Below are positions 34,647-44,616 of a DNA stretch of 64,000 nt, in pieces. A program made the position numbers and the translations under genes. Source of the stretch: Pandoraea oxalativorans (GTDB lineage: Bacteria; Pseudomonadota; Gammaproteobacteria; Burkholderiales; Burkholderiaceae); contig NZ_CP011253.3 in NCBI RefSeq assembly GCF_000972785.3, forward strand, positions 868,001-932,000, read 5' to 3'. Under the pieces are notes generated by a model. The model was not told the origin of the DNA. It worked only from the letters and a program-made list of their open reading frames with translations, and ran no database searches. The stretch's first letter is position 1; the number at the start of each line of letters is the position of its first letter.

Positions 34647-35105
34647 TCAGGCCAGCGACGATGCGGCGTCTTTGATGGCCGCGCGAATGCGGGCGTACGT
34701 GCCGCAACGGCAGATGTTGCCCGCCATCGCGGTATCGATCTGTTCGTCGTTCGGCGACTTGTTATCGCGCAGCAGGGCGGTGGCCGACATGATCTGGCCG
34801 CTCTGGCAGTAGCCGCACTGCGGCACGTCGTGCTTGACCCATGCGGCCTGTACGGCAGCGCCGACCGGATCGGCACCGACGTTCTCGATGGTGGTGATCT
34901 TCTTGCCTTCGACGGCAGAGACGGGGGTGACGCAGCTACGGATCGGCTGGCCGTCGAGGTGGACGGTACAGGCACCGCACAACGCCATGCCGCAGCCGAA
35001 CTTGGTGCCGGTCATGTTAAGCGCGTCGCGCAAGGTCCAGAGCAGGGGAGTGGCGGGGTCGACGTCGACCTTCACCGTTTTGCCGTTCAGTTGGAACCAA
35101 GCCAT
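34647..35105 (-). CDS. (2Fe-2S) subunit of molybdenum hydroxylase (IorA-like)
   Basis: A 152-residue electron-transfer subunit. The N-terminal plant-type ferredoxin domain has Cys38, Cys43, Cys46 and Cys58 in [23 protein letters not shown]; the C-terminal helical domain has QCGYCQSGQ and NICRCGTY, the second [2Fe-2S] cluster. It passes electrons from the molybdenum site in the partner subunit to an acceptor. It has no signal peptide; co-export by the partner's Tat signal would be needed. It is the first gene of the pair. No cytochrome subunit or XdhC-type maturation gene is beside it. Confidence 0.93.
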   Translation of the reverse strand: MAWFQLNGKTVKVDVDPATPLLWTLRDALNMTGTKFGCGMALCGACTVHLDGQPIRSCVTPVSAVEGKKITTIENVGADPVGAAVQAAWVKHDVPQCGYCQSGQIMSATALLRDNKSPNDEQIDTAMAGNICRCGTYARIRAAIKDAASSLA

Positions 35106-35690
35106 GGAGACACCTCTTGATGGGTGGATAAGTCGGGGACGGCTAGACCATACTCCCATTCCCCGGAAATTTCAGTTCAGAAGTGCGATGCAAGTCGTTG
35201 TATCTAAAGAAATATAGCGATCTGCTTTTATGGTGAAAGTGAGGGGCGGGCACCGACGATGGTGTCGTTGTGAAGCCGCCATCAACGTAGCGATGAGGCA
35301 GGCCGCAGGTTCGCAAACGATGGAAAAGAGCGGATTGACGCGTCCCGCACGCGTTTTCGGCGCGGCGCCGACGTGTTGCGGTGCAATGAAGTACAATTCG
35401 ACCTACATTCCCCTACCAACACTTTCCCAAGCCGGAAGAAAGATCTGGGCATGCGCACCAACTGCCTCACCCCTCTGTGCTTCTGCCCGATGACCGAACA
35501 CGATTCGTCATCGGCGTCTTTGCACGGCAGTCGTCGATCTCGTTGACCGCAGATCGACCGTTGCCGACCCGCGCGCACCCCTTGCGCCTGCCGTCGGCAC
35601 GCCCAGCGCATACCCGATTTTGACTTTCGGCGCGTCTCGCGAGACGAACGCCGACGGCGGATGCACCGCCGCAATGACGAGCCCGACAAG
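35106..35690. other. 585-base divergent intergenic region
   Basis: No recognised protein lies here. It holds AT-richer sequence around 35160-35235 (AATATA at 35211-35216 reads TATATT on the minus strand, a -10 candidate for the molybdenum hydroxylase pair), TACAAT at 35392-35397 as a -10 candidate for the rightward gene, a 31-codon Cys-rich ORF at 35451-35546 and the perfect 14-base palindrome CGTCTCGCGAGACG at 35633-35646. A rightward leader of nearly 290 bases is implied if TACAAT is used. Confidence 0.5.
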
Positions 35691-38600
35691 ATGAACGCAC
35701 CCTTGCCTGCCTTCGAGCCGCACGACGCAAAGCACGCCGTAGCCGCTCAACCCCCGCGTCTGCGTGAGATTCCCTACAACTACACGTCGTTTTCGGACCG
35801 CGAAATCGTCATGCGCCTGCTCGGCGCGGACGCCTGGGCGATCCTCGACGAACTGCGTGCCGAACGCCGTACCGGCCGCTCGGCACGCATGCTGTACGAA
35901 GTGCTCGGCGACATCTGGGTGGTGCGCCGCAACCCGTATCTGCAAGACGACCTGCTCGACAATCCGAAACGCCGCAAGCTGCTGATCGACGCGCTCGATC
36001 ACCGTCTGAACGAGATCGACAAGCGTCGCCGTGCCGACGTGGCCGAACACGCCGACGCACATGGCCGCGAGCGCGCTGCCCGCGTCGAGCAACTGGAAGT
36101 GGCCGCACGCCGCGCCGTGGCGGACTTCGCCGCCGAGTTCGAGAAGATGGCGGAATTGCGCCGTCGCGCGAAGAAGGTGCTCGGCCGCACGACCGCCAGC
36201 GACAACATCAAGTTCGACGGTCTGTCGCGCGTCTCGCATGTGACGGATGCGACCGACTGGCGCGTGGAGTATCCGTTCGTGGTGCTGACCCCGGATAGCG
36301 AAGCCGAAATGGCGTCGCTGGTGAAGGGCTGCTTCGAACTGGGGCTCACGGTGATTCCGCGCGGAGGTGGCACGGGCTACACGGGCGGCGCGATTCCGCT
36401 CACGCCGTTCTCGGCCGTCATCAATACGGAAAAGCTGGAACAGCTCGACGAAGTCGAATACTTGCAACTGCCGGGCGTCGACAAGCCGGTCGGCACGATC
36501 TTCTCGGGTGCCGGCGTGGTCACGCGCCGTGTGGCGGAAGCCGCCGAGCGTGCGGGTCTGGTGTTCGCCGTGGACCCGACGTCGATCGACGCCTCGTGCA
36601 TCGGCGGCAACGTCGCCATGAACGCGGGCGGCAAGAAGGCCGTGCTGTGGGGTACCGCGCTGGATAACCTCGCCTGGTGGCGCATGGTCGATCCGCAGGG
36701 CAACTGGCTGGAAGTCACGCGTCACGATCACAACCTCGGCAAGATTCACGACATTCCGGTCGCGCGCTTCGAACTGAAATGGTTCGACGGCAATCAGGCC
36801 CCGGGTGAAGTGCTGCTCAAGACCGAGATGCTGGAGATCGAGGGCAAGCGTTTTCGCAAGGAAGGCCTGGGTAAGGACGTGACGGACAAGTTCCTCGCCG
36901 GTCTGCCGGGCATTCAGAAGGAAGGCTGCGACGGCCTGATCACGAGCGCGCGCTGGATTCTGCACAAGATGCCCGCGCACACGCGCACGGTGTGTCTGGA
37001 GTTCTTCGGCCAGGCGAAGGAAGCGATTCCGAGCATCGTCGAAATCAAGGACTACATGTTCGCGCAGACGGCGGCAGGCGGCGCGATTCTCGCCGGTCTG
37101 GAGCATCTGGACGAGCGTTATCTGCGCGCCGTGGGCTACGCCACGAAGTCCAAGCGCAACGCGTTCCCGAAGATGGTGCTGATCGGCGACATCGTCGGCG
37201 ACGACGACAATGCGGTCGCACAAGCGACGTCGGAAGTCATTCGCATGGCTAACGGCAAGAGCGGCGAAGGGTTCGTCGCCGTGTCGGCCGAGGCGCGCAA
37301 GAAGTTCTGGCTCGACCGCTCGCGCACGGCCGCCATCGCGCGTCACACGAACGCCTTCAAGATCAACGAAGACGTGGTGATTCCGCTGCATCGCATGGGC
37401 GAGTACACGGATCACATCGAACGCATCAACATCGAGCTTTCGCTCAAGAACAAGCTGCAACTGGTCGACGCGCTCGAAACGTTCTTCGAAGCGGGCAACC
37501 TGCCGCTCGGCAAGACGGACGACGCGAACGAAATTCCGTCGGCCGAAATTCTCGAAGATCGTGTGCAGACGGCGCTCACGATGCTGCGCGAGGTGCGCGC
37601 ACGCTGGGAGTATCTGCGCGATAACTTCGAGATGCCGCTCGCCGACGCCATTCCGCTACTCAACCGTCACGGCATTCGCGATATCAACGTCGCGCTGAAC
37701 GACCGCCTGAACAAGCATCCGGAAACGCGCCTGATCGATCTGCTGCAAGACCGCACGGTGCGCATTTCGTGGAAGCAGGAGATTCGCGCCGAGCTGCGTC
37801 AGATCTTCACGGGCGGCGAATTCAAGCCGATCCTCGACGAAGCACAGGCGATCCACAAGCGCGTGCTGCACGGTCGCGTGTTCGTGGCCCTGCACATGCA
37901 CGCCGGTGACGGTAATGTTCACACGAACATTCCGGTGAACTCGGATAACTACGAGATGCTCCAGGATGCGCACAAGGCCGTGGCCCGCATCATGGACATC
38001 GCGCGCTCGCTCGACGGCGTGATCTCGGGCGAACACGGCATCGGCATCACCAAGCTGGAGTTCCTGACGGAAGCCGAAATCGGGGAATTCCGCGCGTACA
38101 AGATGCGCGTGGACCCGGAAGGGCGCTTCAACAAGGGCAAGCTGCTCAATCTGCCCGAACTGCCCGCCGATCTGCGCAACGCCTATACGCCCAGCTTCGG
38201 GCTGATGGGCTACGAGTCGCTGATCATGCAGCAGTCGGACATCGGCGCGATTGCCGACAGCGTGAAGGACTGCCTGCGCTGCGGCAAGTGCAAGCCGGTG
38301 TGCGCCACGCACGTGCCGCGCGCGAATCTGCTCTACAGCCCGCGCAACAAGATTCTCGCGACGTCGCTGCTCATCGAGGCGTTCCTGTACGAAGAGCAGA
38401 CGCGCCGCGGCGTGTCGATCAAGCACTGGGACGAGTTCAACGACGTGGCCGATCACTGCACGGTCTGCCATAAGTGCGTCACGCCTTGCCCGGTCAAGAT
38501 CGACTTCGGCGACGTGACGATGAACATGCGCAACCTGCTGCGCAAGATGGGCAAGAAGAAATTCAATCCCGGCGCGGCCGCCGGTATGTTCTTCCTGAAC

Positions 38601-39686
38601 GCGACCAACCCCGAGACGATCAACATTACCCGCAAGGTGATGATCGACTGGGGCTATAAGGCGCAACGCTTCGGTGCGGACATCTTCAAGAAGATCGCCA
38701 AGAAGCAGACCGCCCATCCGCCTGCAACGGTCGGCAAGCCGCCGCTGCGCGAAGAGGTGATCCACTTCGTCAACAAGAAGATGCCGGGCAACCTGCCGAA
38801 GAAGACGGCGCGCGCGCTGCTCGACATCGAAGACAACAAGGTGGTGCCGATCATTCGCAATCCGAAGGCCACCACGGTGGACTCGGAAGCGGTGTTCTAC
38901 TTCCCGGGCTGCGGCTCGGAGCGTCTGTTCTCGCAGGTCGGTCTCGCCACGCAGGCGATGCTCTGGCACGTGGGCGTGCAGACGGTGCTACCGCCGGGCT
39001 ATCTGTGCTGCGGCTATCCGCAACGCGGATCGGGGCAGGGCGAGAAGGCCGAGAAGATCGTGACGGACAACCGCGTGCTCTTCCACCGCATGGCCAACAC
39101 GCTGAACTACCTCGATATCAAGACGGTGGTGGTGTCGTGCGGCACTTGCTACGATCAGCTCGCCGGTTACGAATTCGAGAAGATCTTCCCGGGCTGCCGT
39201 ATCGTGGACATCCACGAGTACCTGCTCGAGAAGAACGTGAAGCTCGAAGGCGTGAACGGTACGCGCTACATGTATCACGATCCGTGCCACACGCCGATCA
39301 AGACGATGGATCCGGTCAAGCTCGTGAACCAGTTGATGGGCAGCGAGAACGACGGCTACAAGATCGAGAAGAACGATCGGTGCTGCGGCGAATCGGGTAC
39401 GCTGGCGGTCACACGTCCGGATATCTCGACGCAGATCCGCTTCCGCAAGGAAGAGGAGATGCGCAAGGGCGCGGCGAAACTGCGCGCGCACGGCAAGGTG
39501 GAAGACGTCAAGATCCTGACGAGCTGCCCGTCGTGCCTGCAAGGTCTGTCGCGCTACAACGACGACGCGGACGTCACCGCCGACTACATCGTCGTCGAGA
39601 TCGCCAAGCACATCCTGGGCGATCAGTGGCTGGTGGACTACGTCAAGGATGCAAACAACGGCGGCATCGAACGCGTGCTGGTCTGA
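35691..39686 (+). CDS. DUF3683 FAD/Fe-S oxidoreductase (D-lactate dehydrogenase/GlpC-like fusion)
   Basis: A 1331-residue multidomain flavoprotein. An N-terminal DUF3683 region (residues about 20-170) is followed by an FAD-binding PCMH domain ([17 protein letters not shown] near 222), the FAD-oxidase C-terminal domain ([15 protein letters not shown] near 734 and [13 protein letters not shown]), two [4Fe-4S] motifs ([11 protein letters not shown] near 860 and [11 protein letters not shown] near 922), and two CCG-type cysteine-rich domains (FPGCGSE near 1071 with CCGY, and DPCH near 1198 with CCGESG near 1230). The layout fuses a D-2-hydroxyacid dehydrogenase with a GlpC-like quinone-linked Fe-S module. 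The start ATG at 35691 gives [10 protein letters not shown]. Substrate likely a D-2-hydroxy acid, not proven. Confidence 0.88.
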   Translation: MNAPLPAFEPHDAKHAVAAQPPRLREIPYNYTSFSDREIVMRLLGADAWAILDELRAERRTGRSARMLYEVLGDIWVVRRNPYLQDDLLDNPKRRKLLIDALDHRLNEIDKRRRADVAEHADAHGRERAARVEQLEVAARRAVADFAAEFEKMAELRRRAKKVLGRTTASDNIKFDGLSRVSHVTDATDWRVEYPFVVLTPDSEAEMASLVKGCFELGLTVIPRGGGTGYTGGAIPLTPFSAVINTEKLEQLDEVEYLQLPGVDKPVGTIFSGAGVVTRRVAEAAERAGLVFAVDPTSIDASCIGGNVAMNAGGKKAVLWGTALDNLAWWRMVDPQGNWLEVTRHDHNLGKIHDIPVARFELKWFDGNQAPGEVLLKTEMLEIEGKRFRKEGLGKDVTDKFLAGLPGIQKEGCDGLITSARWILHKMPAHTRTVCLEFFGQAKEAIPSIVEIKDYMFAQTAAGGAILAGLEHLDERYLRAVGYATKSKRNAFPKMVLIGDIVGDDDNAVAQATSEVIRMANGKSGEGFVAVSAEARKKFWLDRSRTAAIARHTNAFKINEDVVIPLHRMGEYTDHIERINIELSLKNKLQLVDALETFFEAGNLPLGKTDDANEIPSAEILEDRVQTALTMLREVRARWEYLRDNFEMPLADAIPLLNRHGIRDINVALNDRLNKHPETRLIDLLQDRTVRISWKQEIRAELRQIFTGGEFKPILDEAQAIHKRVLHGRVFVALHMHAGDGNVHTNIPVNSDNYEMLQDAHKAVARIMDIARSLDGVISGEHGIGITKLEFLTEAEIGEFRAYKMRVDPEGRFNKGKLLNLPELPADLRNAYTPSFGLMGYESLIMQQSDIGAIADSVKDCLRCGKCKPVCATHVPRANLLYSPRNKILATSLLIEAFLYEEQTRRGVSIKHWDEFNDVADHCTVCHKCVTPCPVKIDFGDVTMNMRNLLRKMGKKKFNPGAAAGMFFLNATNPETINITRKVMIDWGYKAQRFGADIFKKIAKKQTAHPPATVGKPPLREEVIHFVNKKMPGNLPKKTARALLDIEDNKVVPIIRNPKATTVDSEAVFYFPGCGSERLFSQVGLATQAMLWHVGVQTVLPPGYLCCGYPQRGSGQGEKAEKIVTDNRVLFHRMANTLNYLDIKTVVVSCGTCYDQLAGYEFEKIFPGCRIVDIHEYLLEKNVKLEGVNGTRYMYHDPCHTPIKTMDPVKLVNQLMGSENDGYKIEKNDRCCGESGTLAVTRPDISTQIRFRKEEEMRKGAAKLRAHGKVEDVKILTSCPSCLQGLSRYNDDADVTADYIVVEIAKHILGDQWLVDYVKDANNGGIERVLV

Positions 39687-39740
39687 TGTACCTCTCACCC
39701 CTCGTGCACCTCTGGGGGACGCCGCCGATGCCTGACGGTC

Positions 39741-39772
39741 GGACTCGACGGACTCGACGGACCCGACGGACC
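39741..39772. repeat. Tandem 9-mer repeat
   Basis: GGACTCGAC, GGACTCGAC, GGACCCGAC, then GGACC: three and a half copies of a 9-base unit, just before the ribosome-binding site of the antiporter gene. Non-coding as read here; likely slippage-prone. Confidence 0.8.
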
Positions 39773-39783
39773 ACGGAGGTGGC

Positions 39784-41472
39784 ATGGAGGTAGTCTACAC
39801 AGCACTGATCCTGCTGTTTGTGGTGGCGCTGACCGGCGTGCTGGTCAGCTTCGTCAGATTCCTGCCGGTCCCGCTCGTGCAGATCGCCGTGGGCGCCGCG
39901 CTCGCCTATCCGGGCGCGGGGCTGCACATCGATCTCGATCCCGAGATCTTCTTCCTGCTGTTCATCCCGCCTTTGCTGTTTGCCGACGGCTGGCGTATGC
40001 CCAAGCGCGAGTTCTGGCACCTGCGCGTGCCGATCGTCGCGATGGCGCTCGGCCTGGTGATCTTCACGGTGCTCGGCGTGGGCTACTTCATCCACTGGAT
40101 GATCCCGTCGATTCCGCTGGCCGTCGCGTTCGCCCTCGGCGGCGTGCTCTCGCCGACCGATGCCGTCGCCGTCTCCGCGCTCACCGGGCGCATGCGCATG
40201 CCCACGCGGCTCATGCACGTGCTCGAAGGCGAGGCGATGATGAACGATGCGTCGGGCCTCGTGGCTTTCAAGTTCGCGCTGGTGGCCGCGACGACGGGCA
40301 TCTTCTCCATCGGCAACGCGACGTTCTCCTTTTTCGTCATCGCGCTGGGCGGCTTGCTTGCGGGCTGGGCGGTGACGTGGCTATTCACGCAATTCCACCG
40401 CCGTGTGCTGGACGCTTCCACGGAAGAGCCCGCGACCGTCGTACTGCTTCTGCTGCTGATGCCGTTCGCCGCCTACCTGCTCGCCGAACACTTTGGTTTC
40501 TCTGGGATTCTGGCAGCCGTGGCGGCGGGCATGACCGTAAGTTCGACCGATCTGCTCAATTCCCGTACCGCGACGCGCATTCTCGGCAACGGGGTGTGGT
40601 CGATGCTCGAATTCGTCTTCAACGGCGCGGTGTTCGTGCTGCTCGGCCTGCAACTGCCGGACATCGTGCGCGCGGCACTGCGTCCGAGCGAGCATCTGTG
40701 GGGAACGCTGACGAATCTCGGCGAGCTGATGTTCTACGTCGGTGCGATCTCCGCCGTGCTCATCGTCCTGCGTTTTTGCTGGGTCTGGCTCGCGTGGCGC
40801 GTGATGTACTTCCTCGGCATGCGTCGCGGTGAGATCACGATGAAGCCGGGCATGCGCTTCACCGGCGTGACGGCGCTCTCGGGCGTGCGCGGCGCGGTGA
40901 CGCTGGCCGGTGCGCTCTCCGTGCCGCTGGCGCTGCCGGGCGGTGCGCCGTTCCCGGGACGCGACCTGCTGATCTTCCTCGCCGCAGGGGTGATTTTGCT
41001 CTCGCTGATCGGTGGCAGCCTCGGGTTGCCGGTCCTGCTGCGCGGCGTGCGCTGGCCGGTCGAGGACCCGCGCAATCGCGAGATGGGCGAAGCGCGGCTG
41101 GCGGCGTCGGAAGCTGCGATTCGTGCGGTGGAGTCGCTGCAGAAGATGATCGCCAAGTCGGGCGACGAACTGGATACGGCCGTGTGTGCAGAGGCGGCTG
41201 CGCGGGTGATGGGGCGGTACCGCGGAACGCTCAACGCTGCGACGGCGACCGACGAGATGCTCGAGCGCGCAGTGCGCGAGGTCGAGGTGGAGCGGCGCTT
41301 GCGGGCCGCCGCGCTGCAGGCGGAGCGCGTGGAGTTGTCGCGTCTGCGCATTACGCACCGCATCAACGACGAAACGCTGCGCGAACTGCTCAGCGAGATC
41401 GACTTCGCCGAACTCGCGCTGGGGTCGGTCGATCCGGCCACCGGCAAGCGTCGCAAAGGAAAGAAGCACTGA
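39784..41472 (+). CDS. Na+/H+ antiporter, CPA1 family
   Basis: A 562-residue cation/proton antiporter. About twelve hydrophobic helices cover residues 1-415; VLSPTDAVAVSAL near 120 and GEAMMNDASGLVAFKFAL near 150 contain the paired acidic residues of the ion-binding site of CPA1 (NhaP/NHE-like) exchangers. FNGAVFVLLGLQLP and ALSGVRGAVTLAGALSVPL are further family motifs. From about 425 there is a 135-residue cytoplasmic tail that is charged and helical, probably coiled-coil, ending in a Lys-rich stretch. Start ATG follows GGAGGT. Role: pH and sodium homeostasis. Confidence 0.92.
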   Translation: MEVVYTALILLFVVALTGVLVSFVRFLPVPLVQIAVGAALAYPGAGLHIDLDPEIFFLLFIPPLLFADGWRMPKREFWHLRVPIVAMALGLVIFTVLGVGYFIHWMIPSIPLAVAFALGGVLSPTDAVAVSALTGRMRMPTRLMHVLEGEAMMNDASGLVAFKFALVAATTGIFSIGNATFSFFVIALGGLLAGWAVTWLFTQFHRRVLDASTEEPATVVLLLLLMPFAAYLLAEHFGFSGILAAVAAGMTVSSTDLLNSRTATRILGNGVWSMLEFVFNGAVFVLLGLQLPDIVRAALRPSEHLWGTLTNLGELMFYVGAISAVLIVLRFCWVWLAWRVMYFLGMRRGEITMKPGMRFTGVTALSGVRGAVTLAGALSVPLALPGGAPFPGRDLLIFLAAGVILLSLIGGSLGLPVLLRGVRWPVEDPRNREMGEARLAASEAAIRAVESLQKMIAKSGDELDTAVCAEAAARVMGRYRGTLNAATATDEMLERAVREVEVERRLRAAALQAERVELSRLRITHRINDETLRELLSEIDFAELALGSVDPATGKRRKGKKH

Positions 41473-41546
41473 CATGTGCCGTCCTTTTGTTGCTTTCATC
41501 GCATCGGTAACGCCAGCACGACAGGCCAACGGGAGGGAGAATCATC

Positions 41547-41984
41547 ATGGAATGTCCGTTTTGCGCCGGTGACGGCGGCGAAGTGGTGTGGCGCGACCCG
41601 GTGTTGCGCGTGGTGCTGGCGAGCGAGCACGGGTATCCGGGCTTCGCACGCGTGATCTGGAGCGAGCACGTCGCGGAAATGAGCGATCTGCCGCAGGCGG
41701 CGCGCGAGCATGCGATGCGCGCCGTGTTCGCCGTCGAGACGGCGCAGCGCACGGCGATGTCGCCGCACAAGGTCAACGTCGCGAGCCTGGGCAATATGGT
41801 GCCGCACGTGCATTGGCACGTGATTCCGCGTTATCGCGACGACATCCACTTCCCCGGTTCGGTCTGGAGCGCGCCGCAGCGCGAACTGCCGGACGCGGTC
41901 GTCGCGGAGCGCTCGGCATGGCTGCCAGCGTTGCGTGAGGCCATCGTGGCAGAATTGGAACGCATGCCGGGCTGGCCGGCCTGA
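41547..41984 (+). CDS. HIT family protein
   Basis: A 145-residue histidine-triad hydrolase or transferase. CPFC at the N-terminus and NMVPHVHWHVIPRY (His-x-His-x-His triad) near residue 88-101 define it. HIT proteins cleave dinucleotide polyphosphates or nucleoside phosphoramidates, with the middle histidine as nucleophile. The DPVLRVVLASEHGYPGFARVIWSEHVAEM part forms the nucleotide-binding sheet. GGGAGG precedes the ATG. It sits 74 bases after the antiporter and precedes a short tandem repeat. Substrate unassigned. Confidence 0.9.
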   Translation: MECPFCAGDGGEVVWRDPVLRVVLASEHGYPGFARVIWSEHVAEMSDLPQAAREHAMRAVFAVETAQRTAMSPHKVNVASLGNMVPHVHWHVIPRYRDDIHFPGSVWSAPQRELPDAVVAERSAWLPALREAIVAELERMPGWPA

Positions 41985-41998
41985 TTGAGCGGCCGGAT

Positions 41999-42034
41999 TC
42001 AGCGGGCTAATCAGCGGGCTAATCAGCGGGCTAA
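41999..42034. repeat. Tandem 12-mer repeat, three copies
   Basis: TCAGCGGGCTAA is repeated exactly three times end to end, directly after the HIT gene stop. Each unit ends in TAA and contains CTAA, so no frame through it is a protein. It is a candidate length-variable locus. Confidence 0.85.
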
Positions 42035-42144
42035 CTGAGCGACCTGACTGAGCTCGCCTGAGCGGCTATACTGCCCGCCGATGTGCCGACTGCGGCATTC
42101 GCGCCGCAAGTGCGCGCGGCGACCGAATTTTCTGGAGCAAGATC

Positions 42145-42558
42145 ATGGCTGGGCTGGAGAAAGACACGCCGATTCCCGTTTCCCTGACGTTGCATCGCGC
42201 ATCCAAGGTGCTGGAACTCGGTTACGAAGACGGTAAGACCTACCGCCTGCCGTTCGAAATGCTGCGCGTGCTCTCGCCGTCGGCGGAAGTGCGCGGTCAC
42301 GGGCCGGGGCAGGAGACGCTGCAAACCGGCAAGCGTGACGTCACGCTGAACGGTCTGGAGCCGATCGGCAATTACGCCGTGCGTCCCGTCTTCTCGGACG
42401 GCCACGACACCGGCATCTATTCGTGGGATTACCTCTACGAGCTGTGCGTGCGTCAGGACGCGCTATGGCAGGAATACCTGGACAAGCTCGCGGCAGCGGG
42501 TGTCGATCGCGACACGCCGATGGTGTCGCCCACGGCCGGTGGCTGTCACCACCATTGA
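42145..42558 (+). CDS. DUF971 family protein
   Basis: A 137-residue protein of the DUF971 (gamma-butyrobetaine hydroxylase N-terminal-like) family: SLTLHRASKVLELGYEDGKTYRLPFEMLRVLSPSAEVRGHG, then PIGNYAVRPVFSDGHDTGIYSWDYLYEL. The family is linked to Fe-S or metal handling in bacteria, but the function is not established. The C-terminus ends GGCHHH, a small potential metal-binding tail. It is followed by ubiE 59 bases downstream and probably co-transcribed with the ubiquinone genes. CTGGAG precedes the ATG. Confidence 0.88.
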   Translation: MAGLEKDTPIPVSLTLHRASKVLELGYEDGKTYRLPFEMLRVLSPSAEVRGHGPGQETLQTGKRDVTLNGLEPIGNYAVRPVFSDGHDTGIYSWDYLYELCVRQDALWQEYLDKLAAAGVDRDTPMVSPTAGGCHHH

Positions 42559-42617
42559 GGCCCCGGCGCCGCACGCACGCGAGTGTGTGCCCGCTTACCT
42601 GATTTTGGAGATGTGCA

Positions 42618-43352
42618 ATGGGTGATCAGACCCACTTCGGTTATACGACCGTCGACGAGAAGGAAAAAGCTGGCAAGGTTGCCGAGGTGTTCCATTCCGT
42701 CGCGAGCAAGTACGACATCATGAACGACCTGATGTCGGGCGGCCTGCACCGCATCTGGAAGGCCTTCACCATCGGACGCGCCGCCGTGCGCCCCGGCTTC
42801 AAGGTGCTCGATATCGCAGGCGGTACGGGCGATCTGTCGAAAGCCTTCGCGCGTGCTGCGGGCCCGACCGGCGAAGTCTGGCACACCGACATTAACGAAT
42901 CGATGCTGCGTGTGGGCCGCGATCGTCTGCTCGACGACGGCATCGTGACGCCGTCGCTGCTGTGCGACGCCGAGAAGCTGCCGTTCCCGTCGAATTATTT
43001 CGACGTGGTGACCGTGGCGTTCGGTCTGCGCAACATGACTCACAAGGACGCCGCGCTCGCGGAAATGCGCCGCGTGATCAAGCCGGGCGGCAAGGTCATG
43101 GTGCTGGAGTTCTCGAAGGTCTGGCAGCCGCTGGAAAAGGCCTACGACGCGTATTCGTTCAAAGTGCTGCCGTGGCTCGGTTCGCGCATCGCGGGCGACG
43201 CCGACAGCTATCGCTATCTGGCAGAGTCGATTCGCATGCACCCGGATCAGGAAACGCTCAAGACGATGATGGAAGACGTCGGTCTTGAGCGCGTGGAGTA
43301 TCACAATCTGACCGCCGGTGTCGTCGCCCTGCACATCGGGCGCAAGTTCTGA
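42618..43352 (+). CDS. ubiE: Ubiquinone/menaquinone biosynthesis C-methyltransferase UbiE
   Basis: A 244-residue class I SAM-dependent methyltransferase that methylates the quinone ring carbon in ubiquinone synthesis. [44 protein letters not shown] is the UbiE N-terminal signature, [15 protein letters not shown] the SAM loop, [14 protein letters not shown], and [34 protein letters not shown] the second UbiE signature. Length is normal. The ATG follows TTTGGAG. With ubiJ and ubiB just downstream this is the usual ubi locus. Confidence 0.97.
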   Translation: MGDQTHFGYTTVDEKEKAGKVAEVFHSVASKYDIMNDLMSGGLHRIWKAFTIGRAAVRPGFKVLDIAGGTGDLSKAFARAAGPTGEVWHTDINESMLRVGRDRLLDDGIVTPSLLCDAEKLPFPSNYFDVVTVAFGLRNMTHKDAALAEMRRVIKPGGKVMVLEFSKVWQPLEKAYDAYSFKVLPWLGSRIAGDADSYRYLAESIRMHPDQETLKTMMEDVGLERVEYHNLTAGVVALHIGRKF

Positions 43353-43389
43353 GTACACACACTTACCTGAACGTTCAGCCGACATGCAG

Positions 43390-43430
43390 CGCCCCGGAAG
43401 GCGGAGAATCGCCGCGCCGGGGCGTTTTGT
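43390..43430 (+). terminator. Rho-independent terminator after ubiE
   Basis: CGCCCCGG (43390-43397) pairs with CCGGGGCG (43417-43424), with an inner GGCG/CGCC stem, followed by TTTTGTTT. It separates ubiE from the Tim44-like gene. Confidence 0.85.
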
Positions 43431-43577
43431 TTGCCGCATCCTAAGTACAAGCTAATTTTGCTGTGGCAGAATCGCCCGTCGCCTTATCTGGTTTCAGTAC
43501 GTAAAAAACGTCTGAACCATTTGGGTTGACGTCTGTCAGTAGACAGCAACCTATAACTCCACGGAGAGACCAGAACG

Positions 43578-44561
43578 ATGTTCCAGTTCCTGAAAAACAA
43601 GCTGTTGTTGGGCGTTGTGGCCGGCGTAGTGGCGGTCGGCATGACGATCGCGGACGCTGACGCCAAGCGCGTTGGCGGCGGCCGGAGCATCGGCAAGCAG
43701 TCCAACACCGTGACGCAACGTCAGGCAACGCCGCAGCAGCCGGCGCAAGCCGCCCCGGGCGCAGCCCCGACTCAGGCCGCTCCGGCGGCCGCAGGCGCAG
43801 GTGCCGCAGGCGCGGCCGCAGCCGCCAAACCGGCCAACCGCTGGCTCGGACCGATCGCCGGTCTGGCCGCAGGCCTCGGCATTGCCGCGCTGTTGTCGCA
43901 CTTCGGTATGGGTGGCGCGTTCGCCAGCATGATGGCCAACGTCATCATCATTGCGTTGATCGCGTTCGCGGTGATGTGGCTGATCCGCCGCTTCCGTGGC
44001 AATAAGGCGCAGTCGCAGACGCCGGCCTATGCAGGCGCAGGCAACGACGCATCGTCGAACAATTCGCTGCGTCAGTCGTGGGATAACCAGCAACAGCCGC
44101 AGCAACCGCAGCAGACCGCCTTCCAGACGGCTGCCCCGGTCGCCGCAGGTGCCGCAGCCGGTGCCGCCGCAGCCGAGTCGTTCGGTGTGCCGGCCGGTTT
44201 CGACACGGAAGGCTTCCTGCGCAGCGCGAAGGTGTACTTCAACCGTCTGCAAGCCGCCTGGGACAAGGGCGATCAGGCCGACATCAACGAGTTCACCACA
44301 CCGCAGATGTTCGCGGAAATCAAGATGGACCTCGAAGAGCGCGGTAAATCGACCAACCGTACGGACGTCGTGCAACTGGACGCCGAACTCCTCGGCATCG
44401 AGCAATCGACCAGCGAATACATGGCCAGCGTTCGCTTCTCGGGCCTGATCCGCGAAGCCGAAGGTGCGGCTGCCGAGCCGTTCAACGAGGTGTGGAACCT
44501 GACCAAGCCGGTGACCGGCAACGGTGGCTGGGTCCTCGCCGGGATTCAGCAGCTCGCGTAA
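43578..44561 (+). CDS. Tim44-like domain protein
   Basis: A 327-residue protein. The N-terminus is a signal peptide or membrane anchor (KNKLLLGVVAGVVAVGMTIADADAKR). A long Ala/Pro/Gln-rich linker follows, with a second hydrophobic stretch (residues about 93-137: WLGPIAGLAAGLGIAALLSHF, then MMANVIIIALIAFAVMWLI). The C-terminal domain from about residue 210 (FDTEGFLRSAKVYFNRLQAAWDKGDQADINEFTTPQMFAEIKMDLEERG) is the Tim44/MRPL45 fold. Bacterial members are inner-membrane proteins of unclear role, often near ubi genes. Its own promoter region contains TTGACG and TATAAC with a longer-than-ideal 20-base spacer. Confidence 0.87.
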   Translation: MFQFLKNKLLLGVVAGVVAVGMTIADADAKRVGGGRSIGKQSNTVTQRQATPQQPAQAAPGAAPTQAAPAAAGAGAAGAAAAAKPANRWLGPIAGLAAGLGIAALLSHFGMGGAFASMMANVIIIALIAFAVMWLIRRFRGNKAQSQTPAYAGAGNDASSNNSLRQSWDNQQQPQQPQQTAFQTAAPVAAGAAAGAAAAESFGVPAGFDTEGFLRSAKVYFNRLQAAWDKGDQADINEFTTPQMFAEIKMDLEERGKSTNRTDVVQLDAELLGIEQSTSEYMASVRFSGLIREAEGAAAEPFNEVWNLTKPVTGNGGWVLAGIQQLA

Positions 44562-44616
44562 GCTGGCTCGATCCGAATAGGCCGGCGACGTTTTTGGCGT
44601 AACCTGCCTTACAATG

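Noticed and set aside
35230..35493. 87-codon open frame in the DUF3683 upstream region
   Set aside because: No recognised protein, weak start context and overlaps the probable promoter elements.
35508..37460. A 650-codon minus-strand frame opposite the DUF3683 gene, and similar long antisense frames opposite IlvA, UbiB, FadB and AcdA
   Set aside because: Typical shadow frames of high-GC genes with no recognisable domains or start context.
43526..43557. TTGACG and TATAAC before the Tim44-like gene as a sigma-70 promoter
   Set aside because: The spacer is 20 bases, longer than functional promoters normally allow; recorded only as a remark in the gene entry.
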